DNA of 10,659 bases, taken from assembly GCA_002455425.1 (NCBI GenBank), contig DKKT01000020.1, positions 1 through 10,659 of the forward strand, read 5' to 3'. The stretch is from Chthonomonas sp. UBA6659 (GTDB lineage Bacteria; Armatimonadota; Fimbriimonadia; Fimbriimonadales; Fimbriimonadaceae). Positions 1 to 6,694 of this stretch are shown here, in pieces (positions within the stretch are counted from its first letter, which is position 1; the number at the start of each line of letters is the position of its first letter). The position numbers and the translations under genes are program-made. The notes below the pieces were generated by a model. The model worked only from the letters and a program-made list of their open reading frames with translations. It had not been told where the DNA came from and searched no databases.

Positions 1-16
1 GGGCTACGCCCTCACC

Positions 17-44
17 GACTTCTTCTCCACTTGGAGGAGAGGTC
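17..44 (+). terminator. Possible weak hairpin terminator or dispersed palindrome
   Basis: As RNA from the plus strand, a 12-bp stem can form (17-28 with 33-44, two G-U wobbles) around the loop ACTT, followed by a short pyrimidine run (CCTTTCT). It lies just past the thymidine kinase stop codon, where a convergent plus-strand gene could end outside the window. The U-tract is poor and the left neighbour is not visible, so the role is uncertain. The rest of 1-59 holds nothing I can call. Confidence 0.25.
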
Positions 45-59
45 CTTTCTGGGGAGATG

Positions 60-662
60 CTAGGTCCGGTTGCGGTCGCGGCGTTTGCGCCTCAGAAGCG
101 CGTAGCAGTTCCGGCATCGGGCCTCGTAGACTTCGGTCGCGCCGATCAGGATGACCGGGTCATCGACATGAGCGGGACGCCCATCGATGCTTCGGTAGGT
201 GTGGGAAGCGGGGGCACCGCACTGCACGCAGATCGCGCGGAGCTTCACGATCTCATCCGCGACCGCGAGTAGGGTCGCCATCGGCCCAAACGGGCGTCGG
301 CGAAAGTCTTGATCGAGCCCGGCAAGGACGACTTCGCGCCCCTCGTCGGCGAGACGCTCGACGAGATCGACGAGCGAGGGATCGAAGAACTGAGCCTCCT
401 CGATGAAGATCGTCTGGGTGTCGGGATCGATGGCTGCAGCCAAGTCGCGCACGGAACTGACGGGATGGGCGGCATGCTGGACCCCCATATGGGTCACGAC
501 CATCGACTCGTGGTAGCGCGTATCGAGGGCGGGCTTGAAGACCTGGACCTTGCGCTTCGCATACAAGGCGCGGCGAGCGCGGCGAATGAGCTCTTCGCTC
601 TTGCCCGCGAACATGCTGCCGCAGATGACGACGATCTGGCCGAGGGGCCGCTTCCTCGTCAC
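60..662 (-). CDS. tdk: Thymidine kinase, type II (TK1-like)
   Basis: This enzyme phosphorylates thymidine to dTMP with ATP in the cytoplasm (pyrimidine salvage). The 200-residue product has the full type II layout: P-loop GSMFAGKS at 15-22, the Walker B/catalytic segment IFIEEAQFF at 85-93 with Glu89 as expected catalytic base, GLDQDFRRRPFG at 115-126, the four zinc cysteines Cys145, Cys148, Cys183 and Cys186, and the thymidine-binding lasso around VYEARC at 178-183. The length is normal for bacterial Tdk. The GTG start at 662-660 is chosen because the family begins 8-10 residues before the P-loop strand and because it overlaps the upstream TPR stop codon (GTGA, 659-662), implying translational coupling. 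The same frame stays open far upstream, but that stretch is the shadow of the TPR gene. One oddity is Glu88, where most members have Asp before the catalytic Glu. Confidence 0.93.
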   Translation of the reverse strand: MTRKRPLGQIVVICGSMFAGKSEELIRRARRALYAKRKVQVFKPALDTRYHESMVVTHMGVQHAAHPVSSVRDLAAAIDPDTQTIFIEEAQFFDPSLVDLVERLADEGREVVLAGLDQDFRRRPFGPMATLLAVADEIVKLRAICVQCGAPASHTYRSIDGRPAHVDDPVILIGATEVYEARCRNCYALLRRKRRDRNRT

Positions 663-1534
663 GGACCCGCGAGCTCCCGCAGGCGGTCGAGACGAGCCTT
701 CTCGTTTTCCTGGAGCCAGGGATCTTCGGCCAATCGGCGATGGGCCTCGGCGAAATGGGGCCCGGCTTCGTCCTGGCGGCCGAGGGCCAAGAGGCTCTCG
801 GCGATCTCCTCGTGCGAATAGCCCGTGTCCTCGCCTTCGGCCTCGACGTCTTCGAGGAGTTCTCGCTGCATCGCGAGGGCCTCCTCGTGGCGTCCCAGGG
901 ATCGGAGCCCCCGAGCCACGGTCCAGCGCGCGATCCGGGCTTCGCGGGGTTGGTTGTTCGAGACGCGGAAGGCAAGCCCCTTTTCCCAGAGCGTCAGCGC
1001 TCTTTCGACGTCGCCCTGTTCGTGGTAGGTCCAGCCGAGGTTGTTGTACAGGCTTCCGAGCCATCGCCGAGCTTGGGGGTCCATCGAGGCCTCGGCCATC
1101 GCCATCGCCCGTTCGTTCCAGCGCACTTGCCCGGCGGGGTCGTCGACGATCCCGAGCATGTGGGCGGCGTCGATGGCGAGATTGTCGAGCCCGTGCTGCT
1201 CGGCAGACTCGAGGGCCTCGTGGAAGAACGGCCTCGAACCGTCGCGATCCCCGCTCGAATTGGCGACGCGACCGGATTCGAGGAGCCATCGGACGCGGGC
1301 TTTGGCTCCGCACTCGTCGAGGATCACTTCCGCCGTCGCCAAGGTCGTTCGAGCCTCTTCGAACCGCCGTTGAAGGCCCTGGGTGCGCGCCAACTGGGTC
1401 ATCAACTCGCAACGGTAGTCGGCGGGGGCCCGTCCCGCCACCTCCGCGAGAAGGGCGGCAAAACGTCCTTCGGTCTCCCCGGGGTCGGAGTAGTTCCACC
1501 AGGCGTCGAATTCAGGCAGACTTGCGTTGCTCAC
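659..1534 (-). CDS. Tetratricopeptide repeat protein
   Basis: This is a 291-residue soluble protein made almost entirely of TPR-type helical hairpins. No signal peptide or membrane segment is visible. Its sequence matches a family of bacterial TPR proteins I recognise by phrases rather than by function: WWNYSDP at 12-18, RTQGLQRRF in the first third, SLYNNLGW at 161-168 opening the clearest TPR, then ARWTVARGLRSLGR and two more repeats near the C-terminus. TPR arrays are protein-binding scaffolds and the partner is unknown. The GTG start at 1534-1532 has a GGAG about 12 nt upstream. The longer open frame would run through the divergent CHAD gene, so it was not used. The stop overlaps the tdk start by four bases, so both are probably one transcript, but no functional link to thymidine salvage is evident. 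Confidence 0.85.
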   Translation of the reverse strand: MSNASLPEFDAWWNYSDPGETEGRFAALLAEVAGRAPADYRCELMTQLARTQGLQRRFEEARTTLATAEVILDECGAKARVRWLLESGRVANSSGDRDGSRPFFHEALESAEQHGLDNLAIDAAHMLGIVDDPAGQVRWNERAMAMAEASMDPQARRWLGSLYNNLGWTYHEQGDVERALTLWEKGLAFRVSNNQPREARIARWTVARGLRSLGRHEEALAMQRELLEDVEAEGEDTGYSHEEIAESLLALGRQDEAGPHFAEAHRRLAEDPWLQENEKARLDRLRELAGP

Positions 1535-1567
1535 GTCGCTACCATACTCCGAATCCAGAAGGCGCGC

Positions 1568-2356
1568 ATGGGGGCCGAAAACAGTTCTGTGGGGTCGGAA
1601 ACAACAAACGTCGCCGCCGCGCGACGGGCGCTCATGGAGGTGCTGCGGGCATGGATCGACCTGGCTCCGCAACTTGAGGTCGCGAGCGAGGATGCGCTGC
1701 ACCGGGCACGGGTGATGACCCGCCGTACTCGTGCGATCCTGTGGCTGATCCGGCCGGTGCTCTCGCGACCCGTCGACGAGGGCGCGCTGAGGAGCCTGAC
1801 TCGCGCCCTCGGCGTGTTGCGCGACGCGGATGTGCTGGCCGCGTTAGCCCGATCTTTCGATCTTTCCCTGGCGCCCCCTCCGCCTGATTCTCTTGACCAG
1901 GCCCGGGAGATCCTCACCCGCGAAGTCGCCGACGGAGCCGCTTTCGAGCAGGTCGCGCTCGCGGTGGCCGATCTTCCCGTCGACCGCGAGGCGATCAGCA
2001 CGATAGGTCGGCGTTTCGAGCGTGAGTGGCGTCGGGTGAGCCGCCGGGCGAAGGCCGTGAAGCAAAATGCTCCCGATCGAGCCCTGCATCGGCTCCGAAT
2101 CCGGATCAAGCGGGTGCGATACGCGGCATCCGCGCTCGAGGCCTCCCCGGAAGCCATCGAAAGGTTCCAGTCGGCGTTGGCGGCGATCCAGGATCGGCTC
2201 GGGGCCTATCACGACTGTGGTGTCCTCGCGTCGTTGGTCGATCCGACCCTGCGCCTGACGAAGGCGCTTGCGAAGGCGAAGCGCCGCGCGATCGAGAGCG
2301 TTGCCGCGTGGCCACACTCTGAGGCGAAGCGGCTGCTCCGCGAACTGAGACCCTGA
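1568..2356 (+). CDS. CHAD domain-containing protein
   Basis: This 262-residue helical protein belongs to the CHAD family (conserved histidine alpha-helical domain), which binds polyphosphate through basic helices and is often found with CYTH phosphatases or polyphosphate granules. Both halves of the internal repeat are visible. The first has His45 with Arg48, Arg52, Arg53 and Arg55, followed by LRDADVL near 84-90. The second has His174 with Arg177, Arg179, Lys181, Arg182 and Arg184, followed by YHDC at 214-217. No CYTH domain is attached and none is encoded nearby, so it is a stand-alone CHAD. The ATG at 1568 is preceded by AGAAGG with a 5-nt spacer. The frame is open much further upstream, but that part lies antisense to the TPR gene. 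A later ATG at 1634 would also keep the whole domain. Polyphosphate binding is inferred from the family. Confidence 0.85.
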   Translation: MGAENSSVGSETTNVAAARRALMEVLRAWIDLAPQLEVASEDALHRARVMTRRTRAILWLIRPVLSRPVDEGALRSLTRALGVLRDADVLAALARSFDLSLAPPPPDSLDQAREILTREVADGAAFEQVALAVADLPVDREAISTIGRRFEREWRRVSRRAKAVKQNAPDRALHRLRIRIKRVRYAASALEASPEAIERFQSALAAIQDRLGAYHDCGVLASLVDPTLRLTKALAKAKRRAIESVAAWPHSEAKRLLRELRP

Positions 2357-2391
2357 GCGCGTCGACTCGATCCGCCCGGAACTCACAAGGA

Positions 2392-3765
2392 ATGACCCGC
2401 TCGTACGGCGAACCGATAGCCATGTCGTGGCGTGGATGGATTTGGATTGCGGTGGGTGTGCTTGCACTTGGTTGTGGGAGCGGCTCGGGTGGCGGCGAAA
2501 AAGATTCGGGTACCTCGCTGGAGCCGAAGACAGGCGATCGCGATCTCGAAGTGGCCGCGTTCGAAGGCGGCTACGGGATCGACTTCTATCAGCAGTGCGC
2601 CAAGGAGTACGAAGCCAAGAATCCGGGCCTGAAGATCAAGGTCTGGGGCGATCCTCGAGTGTGGGAGAAGCTTCGCCCGCGTTTCGTCGGAGGGGATCCG
2701 CCCGACCTGACGTTCCCAGGCTGGGGGATGGACCATTGGGCGCTTGCGGAAGAGGGACAGCTAACGGACCTGACGGAGGCGCTCAAGCAGAAGGCGGCCG
2801 AGGGCGACAAGACCTGGGGTGAAACGTTCGATCCGAACATCCTCAAGCTGGGGCAACTCGAGGGGAAGCAGTATGTCCTGCCCTATTACATCATGTTGTT
2901 CGGCTGGTGGTTCGACCCGAAGGTTTTCGCCGCGAACGGCTGGACCCCGCCGAAAACGTGGGACGATCTTCTCGCGCTCGGCGAGAAGATCAAAGCGAAG
3001 GGCATCGCGCCGATCACGTTCCAGGGCAAGTACCCCTATTACATGATCGACGGCATGCTGCTGCCCTGGTGCCAGAGCGTCGGAGGCGCGGACGCGGTTC
3101 GCAATGCCCAGAACCTGGAACCGGGAGCGTGGAAATCGGAGGCGATGCTCAAGGCTGCCCAGATGATCGACGAGCTCAACAAGAAGGGATTCCTCCAGAA
3201 GGGCGCCGTTGCGATGAGTCACACCGAGGCCCAACAGGAGTTCCTTCAGGGCCGAGCCGCGATGGTCCCCTGCGGCTCGTGGCTCTACTCGGAAATGAAG
3301 AACGTCATGCCGCCCAGTGCCGCAATGGAGTTCTTTCTCCCGCCCTCGGTGACCGGCGGCGAGGGTGACCCGACCGCGATGATGATCGGCATCGAGCCGT
3401 GGATGGTGCCGAGCGCAGCCAAGAACCCGGGCGACGCCGTCGGACTTTTCAAGTACATGACCTCACTTGGCAAGGCCAAGGAGTTCGTGGAAAAGAAGGG
3501 AACGCTGATGGCGATCACCGGCTCGGATGAGGTCGCGCTCCCCGAGGTCCTCAAGGCACCGGCCAAGCTGTTCAAGGAGAGCAAGACGGTCTACGCGGTG
3601 CAGTACCGGCAGTGGTATCCCGCGTTCAACACCGAGATCGAGAACGCTCTGACCGCGATGCTGAACGGCGACATCGACCCCCAAGGATTCTGTGACCGAG
3701 TCGAGGCCGCCGCGGAGAAGACGCGGAACGACGCGAGTATTCCCAAGCACAAGGTCGCGGGTTAG
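2392..3765 (+). CDS. Extracellular solute-binding lipoprotein, carbohydrate ABC transporter
   Basis: This is a periplasmic sugar-binding lipoprotein of the SBP_bac_1/SBP_bac_8 type, 457 residues. The N-terminus has a hydrophobic segment ending in VLALGC, so Cys28 is the likely lipidation site, followed by a Gly/Ser-rich tether. The mature part has the typical order: an opening strand (VAAFEGGYGIDFYQQCAKEY), GGDPPDLTF, a PPKTWDDLLALGEKIKAKG hinge segment, an EFLQGRAAMVPCGSW segment and a C-terminal helical lobe. The GSWL-SEMK phrase and overall style recall N-acetylglucosamine/diacetylchitobiose-binding NgcE, but the ligand is not certain. An in-frame ATG at 2422 (M11) gives a tidier 18-residue lipoprotein signal. 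Neither start has a well-spaced Shine-Dalgarno sequence (AAGGA abuts the first). No permease or ATPase gene flanks it. Confidence 0.88.
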   Translation: MTRSYGEPIAMSWRGWIWIAVGVLALGCGSGSGGGEKDSGTSLEPKTGDRDLEVAAFEGGYGIDFYQQCAKEYEAKNPGLKIKVWGDPRVWEKLRPRFVGGDPPDLTFPGWGMDHWALAEEGQLTDLTEALKQKAAEGDKTWGETFDPNILKLGQLEGKQYVLPYYIMLFGWWFDPKVFAANGWTPPKTWDDLLALGEKIKAKGIAPITFQGKYPYYMIDGMLLPWCQSVGGADAVRNAQNLEPGAWKSEAMLKAAQMIDELNKKGFLQKGAVAMSHTEAQQEFLQGRAAMVPCGSWLYSEMKNVMPPSAAMEFFLPPSVTGGEGDPTAMMIGIEPWMVPSAAKNPGDAVGLFKYMTSLGKAKEFVEKKGTLMAITGSDEVALPEVLKAPAKLFKESKTVYAVQYRQWYPAFNTEIENALTAMLNGDIDPQGFCDRVEAAAEKTRNDASIPKHKVAG

Positions 3766-3773
3766 GCAAAACA

Positions 3774-3805
3774 AGAGCGGGGTGCGCTTCGGCGCACCCC
3801 GCTCT
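3774..3805 (-). terminator. UUCG-capped intrinsic terminator between convergent genes
   Basis: A perfect 14-bp GC-rich stem (AGAGCGGGGTGCGC and its complement) closes on TTCG in the plus orientation, the very stable C(UUCG)G tetraloop. It sits between the convergent stops of the solute-binding protein gene and the secreted-protein gene. On the minus strand the stem is followed by TTGTTTTG, a usable U-tract, so it should terminate the secreted-protein gene best. On the plus strand there is no U-tract after the stem, so action there is less certain. Confidence 0.8.
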
Positions 3806-3820
3806 GTGGTGGCCGCTCGA

Positions 3821-4255
3821 TCAGAGGAAGGGCTCAATTTTGCCGGCTGCGGGGTCGTACGGCGTGTAGTGGAGCGGGCCGCTGAATCTGGCCCGAACGC
3901 TCGTGAGGCCCATGACGTCGGTGAGCTTGGTCATCCAAGGTTGCTCGAAGCCCTGGAACGCGGCGTCGTCCTCGAGATAGCTGCCCTCGACGAAGCTCGA
4001 CCACTCAAATTCGATGGTAATGATCGTTTTTCCGCCATTGTGGGTCACGGTGACGTTCGATGGCGCTTCATCCATCGGCGGCAACGGCAGCGGAGGTACC
4101 GGCGAGGTCTCGAACGTTTGCGGAGCCGCACGCTTGCTGAAGAGGCAATCCGGCCACCGCTCGCCTGAAAGCTCGGCTCCGGCCGAGGCGACCCCGAACG
4201 CGAGCAGCGTTCCCATCAAGGTCAGGGCGCGTTTTCGATGCGATCGAGTGGTCAT
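3821..4255 (-). CDS. Hypothetical secreted protein
   Basis: I do not recognise this 144-residue protein. The first 27 residues form a clear Sec signal peptide: basic n-region RSHRKR at 4-9, hydrophobic core from Ala10 to Val22, and a small-residue cleavage site near ASAGA at 23-27. The mature part has one cysteine (Cys37), a proline-rich stretch (PVPPLPLPPMDEAP, roughly 53-66), and a beta-strand-like segment (NVTVTHNGGKTIITIEFEW) followed by an acidic, aromatic C-terminal half. A small periplasmic or exported beta-rich protein is likely. GGAGA at 4265-4261 lies 5 nt before the ATG and supports the start. It is transcribed away from pilM and ends at the shared terminator. Nothing links it to pilus function beyond position. 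Confidence 0.7.
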   Translation of the reverse strand: MTTRSHRKRALTLMGTLLAFGVASAGAELSGERWPDCLFSKRAAPQTFETSPVPPLPLPPMDEAPSNVTVTHNGGKTIITIEFEWSSFVEGSYLEDDAAFQGFEQPWMTKLTDVMGLTSVRARFSGPLHYTPYDPAAGKIEPFL

Positions 4256-4337
4256 GTTGGTCTCCAGGCTTTCGCCGTGCTCTCTACTCTAGCGAAGGAC
4301 GCGTCGAGCGAACAAGCATTTCTCGACAAAATAGGCC

Positions 4338-4382
4338 AAAAAAGCCCGGATCGGGTCTCCGGTGAGCCCTCCGACCGGGCTC
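4338..4382 (-). promoter_or_regulatory. Possible attenuator-like alternative hairpins
   Basis: Read on the minus strand, the segment GAGCCCGG (4382-4375) can pair with GGGCTC (4369-4364). Alternatively it can pair with CCGGGCTT (4349-4342), and that second stem leads directly into a run of six T (4343-4338). This is the geometry of an antiterminator and a terminator competing for one strand, about 80-130 nt upstream of the secreted-protein gene. The stems are short and no transcript start is known, so this may be chance in GC-rich DNA. Confidence 0.2.
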
Positions 4383-4476
4383 CAGCGTCCTCAAGGCAGG
4401 GTCGGTGGGCCGAGATCGAACGCTTGAGACGGTCCGTTCCGTCCACAATAGGATTCCGTGCAAGGCGCGGTGTCGG

Positions 4477-4506
4477 TTGACACTGGTTCCGGGGCAGTGA
4501 TAAGAT
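4477..4506 (+). promoter_or_regulatory. Sigma-70-type promoter of the pilMNOPQ operon
   Basis: A perfect -35 TTGACA (4477-4482) is followed after 18 nt by TAAGAT (4501-4506, four of six consensus positions). A TG one base before it (4498-4499) makes an extended -10. Transcription would start near 4513, leaving a leader of about 30 nt before pilM with an AGGGA (4527-4531) 13 nt ahead of the ATG. The remaining intergenic DNA (4256-4476) has no convincing gene. Confidence 0.65.
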
Positions 4507-4544
4507 AGGGCCTCCGGTCGTTCTGCAGGGATAGCAACTCGAAC

Positions 4545-5804
4545 ATGGCGAAAAAACTCAACAGCGTTCTCGGCGTCGACGTCGGCTGCCAGAAGATTAA
4601 GATTGCCGAGATCAAGCTCCAAGGAAGGGAGCCGATCATCACGGCGCTTGGGATTGCCGACACCCCCGAGGGAGCGGTGGACCACACCGGCATCTACAAC
4701 GGCGAAGCCGTCGGGCAGGTGCTCAAGGAGCTTGCCGCCGGTGCCGGGGCTACTGTGACCCACGTCGTGGTTTCGATCGCCGGCCAAGGGAGCGTGCTGG
4801 TGCGGACTCTCGAAGTCCCGCGGATGAACCCCGGCGAACTCAAGGAGCACATGAACTGGGAGGTTCAACGCAACATCCCGTTCTCCGAGAGCAACGTGGT
4901 TTCCGATTTTGAGGCGTTCGAGCCCGAAGATCCGAATGCGCAGAACCTGGACGTCGTGATGGCGATCTCGCCGCAGTCCGCGATCGATACCGTCGTCGGT
5001 CTGGTGAAGAAAGCGGGCAAACAGACGGCCGCGATCGATGTGGAGCCCCTCGGCATCGCCCGATCGCTCATGGCCAGCCACTCTGACGATCTCGCCGGTG
5101 CGACCGTCTGCGTTGTGGATATCGGTCACAAGACGACTTCGATCAACATCTACAAGAACGGCAAACTCCTGATGCCGCGCCAGGTCCCGATCGGAGGAGA
5201 GATGCTCACCCGTGCGATCGCCGACGGGATGAACGTGACCTTCGAGGAAGCCGAAGACATCAAGAGGAACCGAGCCTCCATTCCCGAATCCGCGAACGTC
5301 GGCGGGGCCGCGTTCGCCGGCGGGATGGGCGCCCAGACCCAGCAGTTTTCCCCTTACAACCCGTTTGCCGACGATCCCATGATGATGAACCCCGGGTTGC
5401 TGCCCCCCGAGATGCAGCCGGAGGCGGAGGCGGAACCGGACCCCGAACCCGCGCCCCAGGCATCGACCGGCGCCGTCGATCCCGAGACAAACCGAATCTT
5501 CAATACGATGGCCTCGATTCTGGAGGAGTTCGTCGCCGAGGTCCGGCGATCGATCGACTACTTCCGGAGCAAGGGGGGCGACGTCGACCGGCTTGAACTG
5601 TGCGGTGGCGGCTCGAAGCTCCGCGGGCTTTCCGATTTCCTCGGCAAATCGGTGGGCATTCAATCCGAACTGTACGATCCGCTCCGGAACCTCTCGATCC
5701 AGGCTCGCAAGCTCGATCCAGAAATCGTGGAGCACCATCGGCAGGATTTCGCCATTGCGGTCGGCAACGGCCTCCATATTGCCTTCGATAGGACGACGCG
5801 ATGA
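4545..5804 (+). CDS. pilM: Type IV pilus assembly protein PilM (actin-like)
   Basis: PilM is the cytoplasmic actin-fold protein that binds the N-terminal tail of PilN and connects the pilus motor to the inner-membrane PilN-PilO-PilP complex. The nucleotide-binding signatures are visible: VLGVDVGCQKIKIAEIK near the N-terminus, VCVVDIGHKTTSINIYKNG from 188 (Asp192, Gly194), the EEAEDIKRN helix ending at 242, and LCGGGSKLRGL from 352. The 419-residue length exceeds the usual 350 or so because of a low-complexity insert at about 250-310: first Gly/Ala-rich, then Met/Pro-rich, then an acidic Glu/Pro run. The ATG start is fixed by the conserved N-terminal strand. The stop overlaps the pilN start (ATGA, 5801-5804), so the two are translationally coupled. 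Confidence 0.93.
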   Translation: MAKKLNSVLGVDVGCQKIKIAEIKLQGREPIITALGIADTPEGAVDHTGIYNGEAVGQVLKELAAGAGATVTHVVVSIAGQGSVLVRTLEVPRMNPGELKEHMNWEVQRNIPFSESNVVSDFEAFEPEDPNAQNLDVVMAISPQSAIDTVVGLVKKAGKQTAAIDVEPLGIARSLMASHSDDLAGATVCVVDIGHKTTSINIYKNGKLLMPRQVPIGGEMLTRAIADGMNVTFEEAEDIKRNRASIPESANVGGAAFAGGMGAQTQQFSPYNPFADDPMMMNPGLLPPEMQPEAEAEPDPEPAPQASTGAVDPETNRIFNTMASILEEFVAEVRRSIDYFRSKGGDVDRLELCGGGSKLRGLSDFLGKSVGIQSELYDPLRNLSIQARKLDPEIVEHHRQDFAIAVGNGLHIAFDRTTR

Positions 5805-6691
5805 AACTGAACCTGCTACCGACCCATGTCTCCAAGCAAGGTCAGGCCAAGACCGCCCTCATCTTCTCGATCGTGATGGTCTTGGCCTCGATCGTGGCCG
5901 CAGTCCTGATGAACATCACGTCGAGCAAGGATCTCGCCGACGCCAAGAAAATGGCCGAGGACCTCAAGCCGCAAGCCCAGGCGGCAGTCGACACCGCCAA
6001 GCTCGCCGACGCGATGCTCGCCGGGACCGCCCCGTTCACGGTTCCCGCCCCCACGCTCCAGCGTAACATCCAGCTTGCCCAGGCGATGCAGGCCCACAGC
6101 CCGAAGTATCCCGAGCTGTACGGCGTGGTCATGGACCACATTCCGAGTTTCTTCCGACTGACCTCGCTGCAAGCTCAGCCCGCCGGCGATACCGCCGCGC
6201 TCGTCACGATGACCGGCGTCATCGACACGTTTCAGGAGTACGCAGACCTCATGTTGGCCCTGCTTCGAATCCCGGGGGCCACGGGCGTCACGCGCACCGG
6301 ATTCAACGTGACCGACATGTTCGTGCCGGAACTCATCACCGAGGATCAGGTCGGAACGCCGATCAGACCTGGCCAGGCGCGCGTGCCATCGACCCCGATC
6401 GACCGCCTCAACGCCGTGATCGCGAACGCGGAGGCGGGAACGACAGGTTTCAGCGGAGTCGGTAACTTCGGGATCGACGATCCGTTTCTCACCAAGGGCG
6501 CAATGCCCAATTCGTCGGAAATCACGGTCTCCGTGCTGATCGATGGCCAGCCGATCAAGACCCCCGATCCTCGGGCAAGTCTGCGGCCGGTCGCCGGGGG
6601 CGGTGGCGGCGGCGGTGGAATGCCGGCCCCGGGCAACACGGCCCCGACTCCGGGCCGTACCCCCGGCACCGGCAGCCAGGAGGATGAGTAA
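5801..6691 (+). CDS. pilN: Type IV pilus assembly protein PilN
   Basis: PilN is a bitopic inner-membrane protein: its short cytoplasmic tail binds PilM and its periplasmic part pairs with PilO. The product starts with MKLNLLP, the classic PilN tail motif (usually INLLP), followed by one membrane helix at about 19-37 and a helical, Lys/Ala-rich coiled-coil region to about 90. A ferredoxin-like domain appears to follow, around residues 105-170, including the strand ALVTMTGVIDTFQEYADLM. At 296 residues it is longer than typical PilN (about 180-210). The excess is a poorly conserved segment after 180 and a Gly/Pro/Thr-rich tail (266-296, including eight consecutive Gly). Assignment rests on the tail motif, topology and gene order. 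It overlaps pilM by four bases and lies 3 bp before pilO. Confidence 0.87.
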   Translation: MKLNLLPTHVSKQGQAKTALIFSIVMVLASIVAAVLMNITSSKDLADAKKMAEDLKPQAQAAVDTAKLADAMLAGTAPFTVPAPTLQRNIQLAQAMQAHSPKYPELYGVVMDHIPSFFRLTSLQAQPAGDTAALVTMTGVIDTFQEYADLMLALLRIPGATGVTRTGFNVTDMFVPELITEDQVGTPIRPGQARVPSTPIDRLNAVIANAEAGTTGFSGVGNFGIDDPFLTKGAMPNSSEITVSVLIDGQPIKTPDPRASLRPVAGGGGGGGGMPAPGNTAPTPGRTPGTGSQEDE

Positions 6692-6694
6692 GCG

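Noticed and set aside
663..1499. Upstream extension of the thymidine kinase frame into a 479-residue protein
   Set aside because: The extra N-terminal part is Arg/Pro/Gly-rich, has no family character and lies on the same strand as the TPR gene in another frame. It is a high-GC shadow.
740..1567. Long N-terminal extension of the CHAD frame
   Set aside because: It is antisense to the well-supported TPR gene and shows no domain. The CHAD domain begins after 1568.
4238..4480. Small plus-strand frame (80 residues) in the intergenic region before pilM
   Set aside because: There is no Shine-Dalgarno sequence or hydrophobic or domain pattern. It overlaps the secreted-protein start and runs into the pilM promoter.
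4284..5777. Minus-strand open frame of about 500 residues opposite pilM
   Set aside because: It exactly mirrors pilM, has no ribosome binding site or recognisable domain, and is expected in GC-rich coding DNA.
6598..6623. GGC/GGT run in pilN as a mobile or CRISPR-like repeat
   Set aside because: It encodes a polyglycine tail in frame with no regular spacer or target duplication. It is simple coding low complexity.
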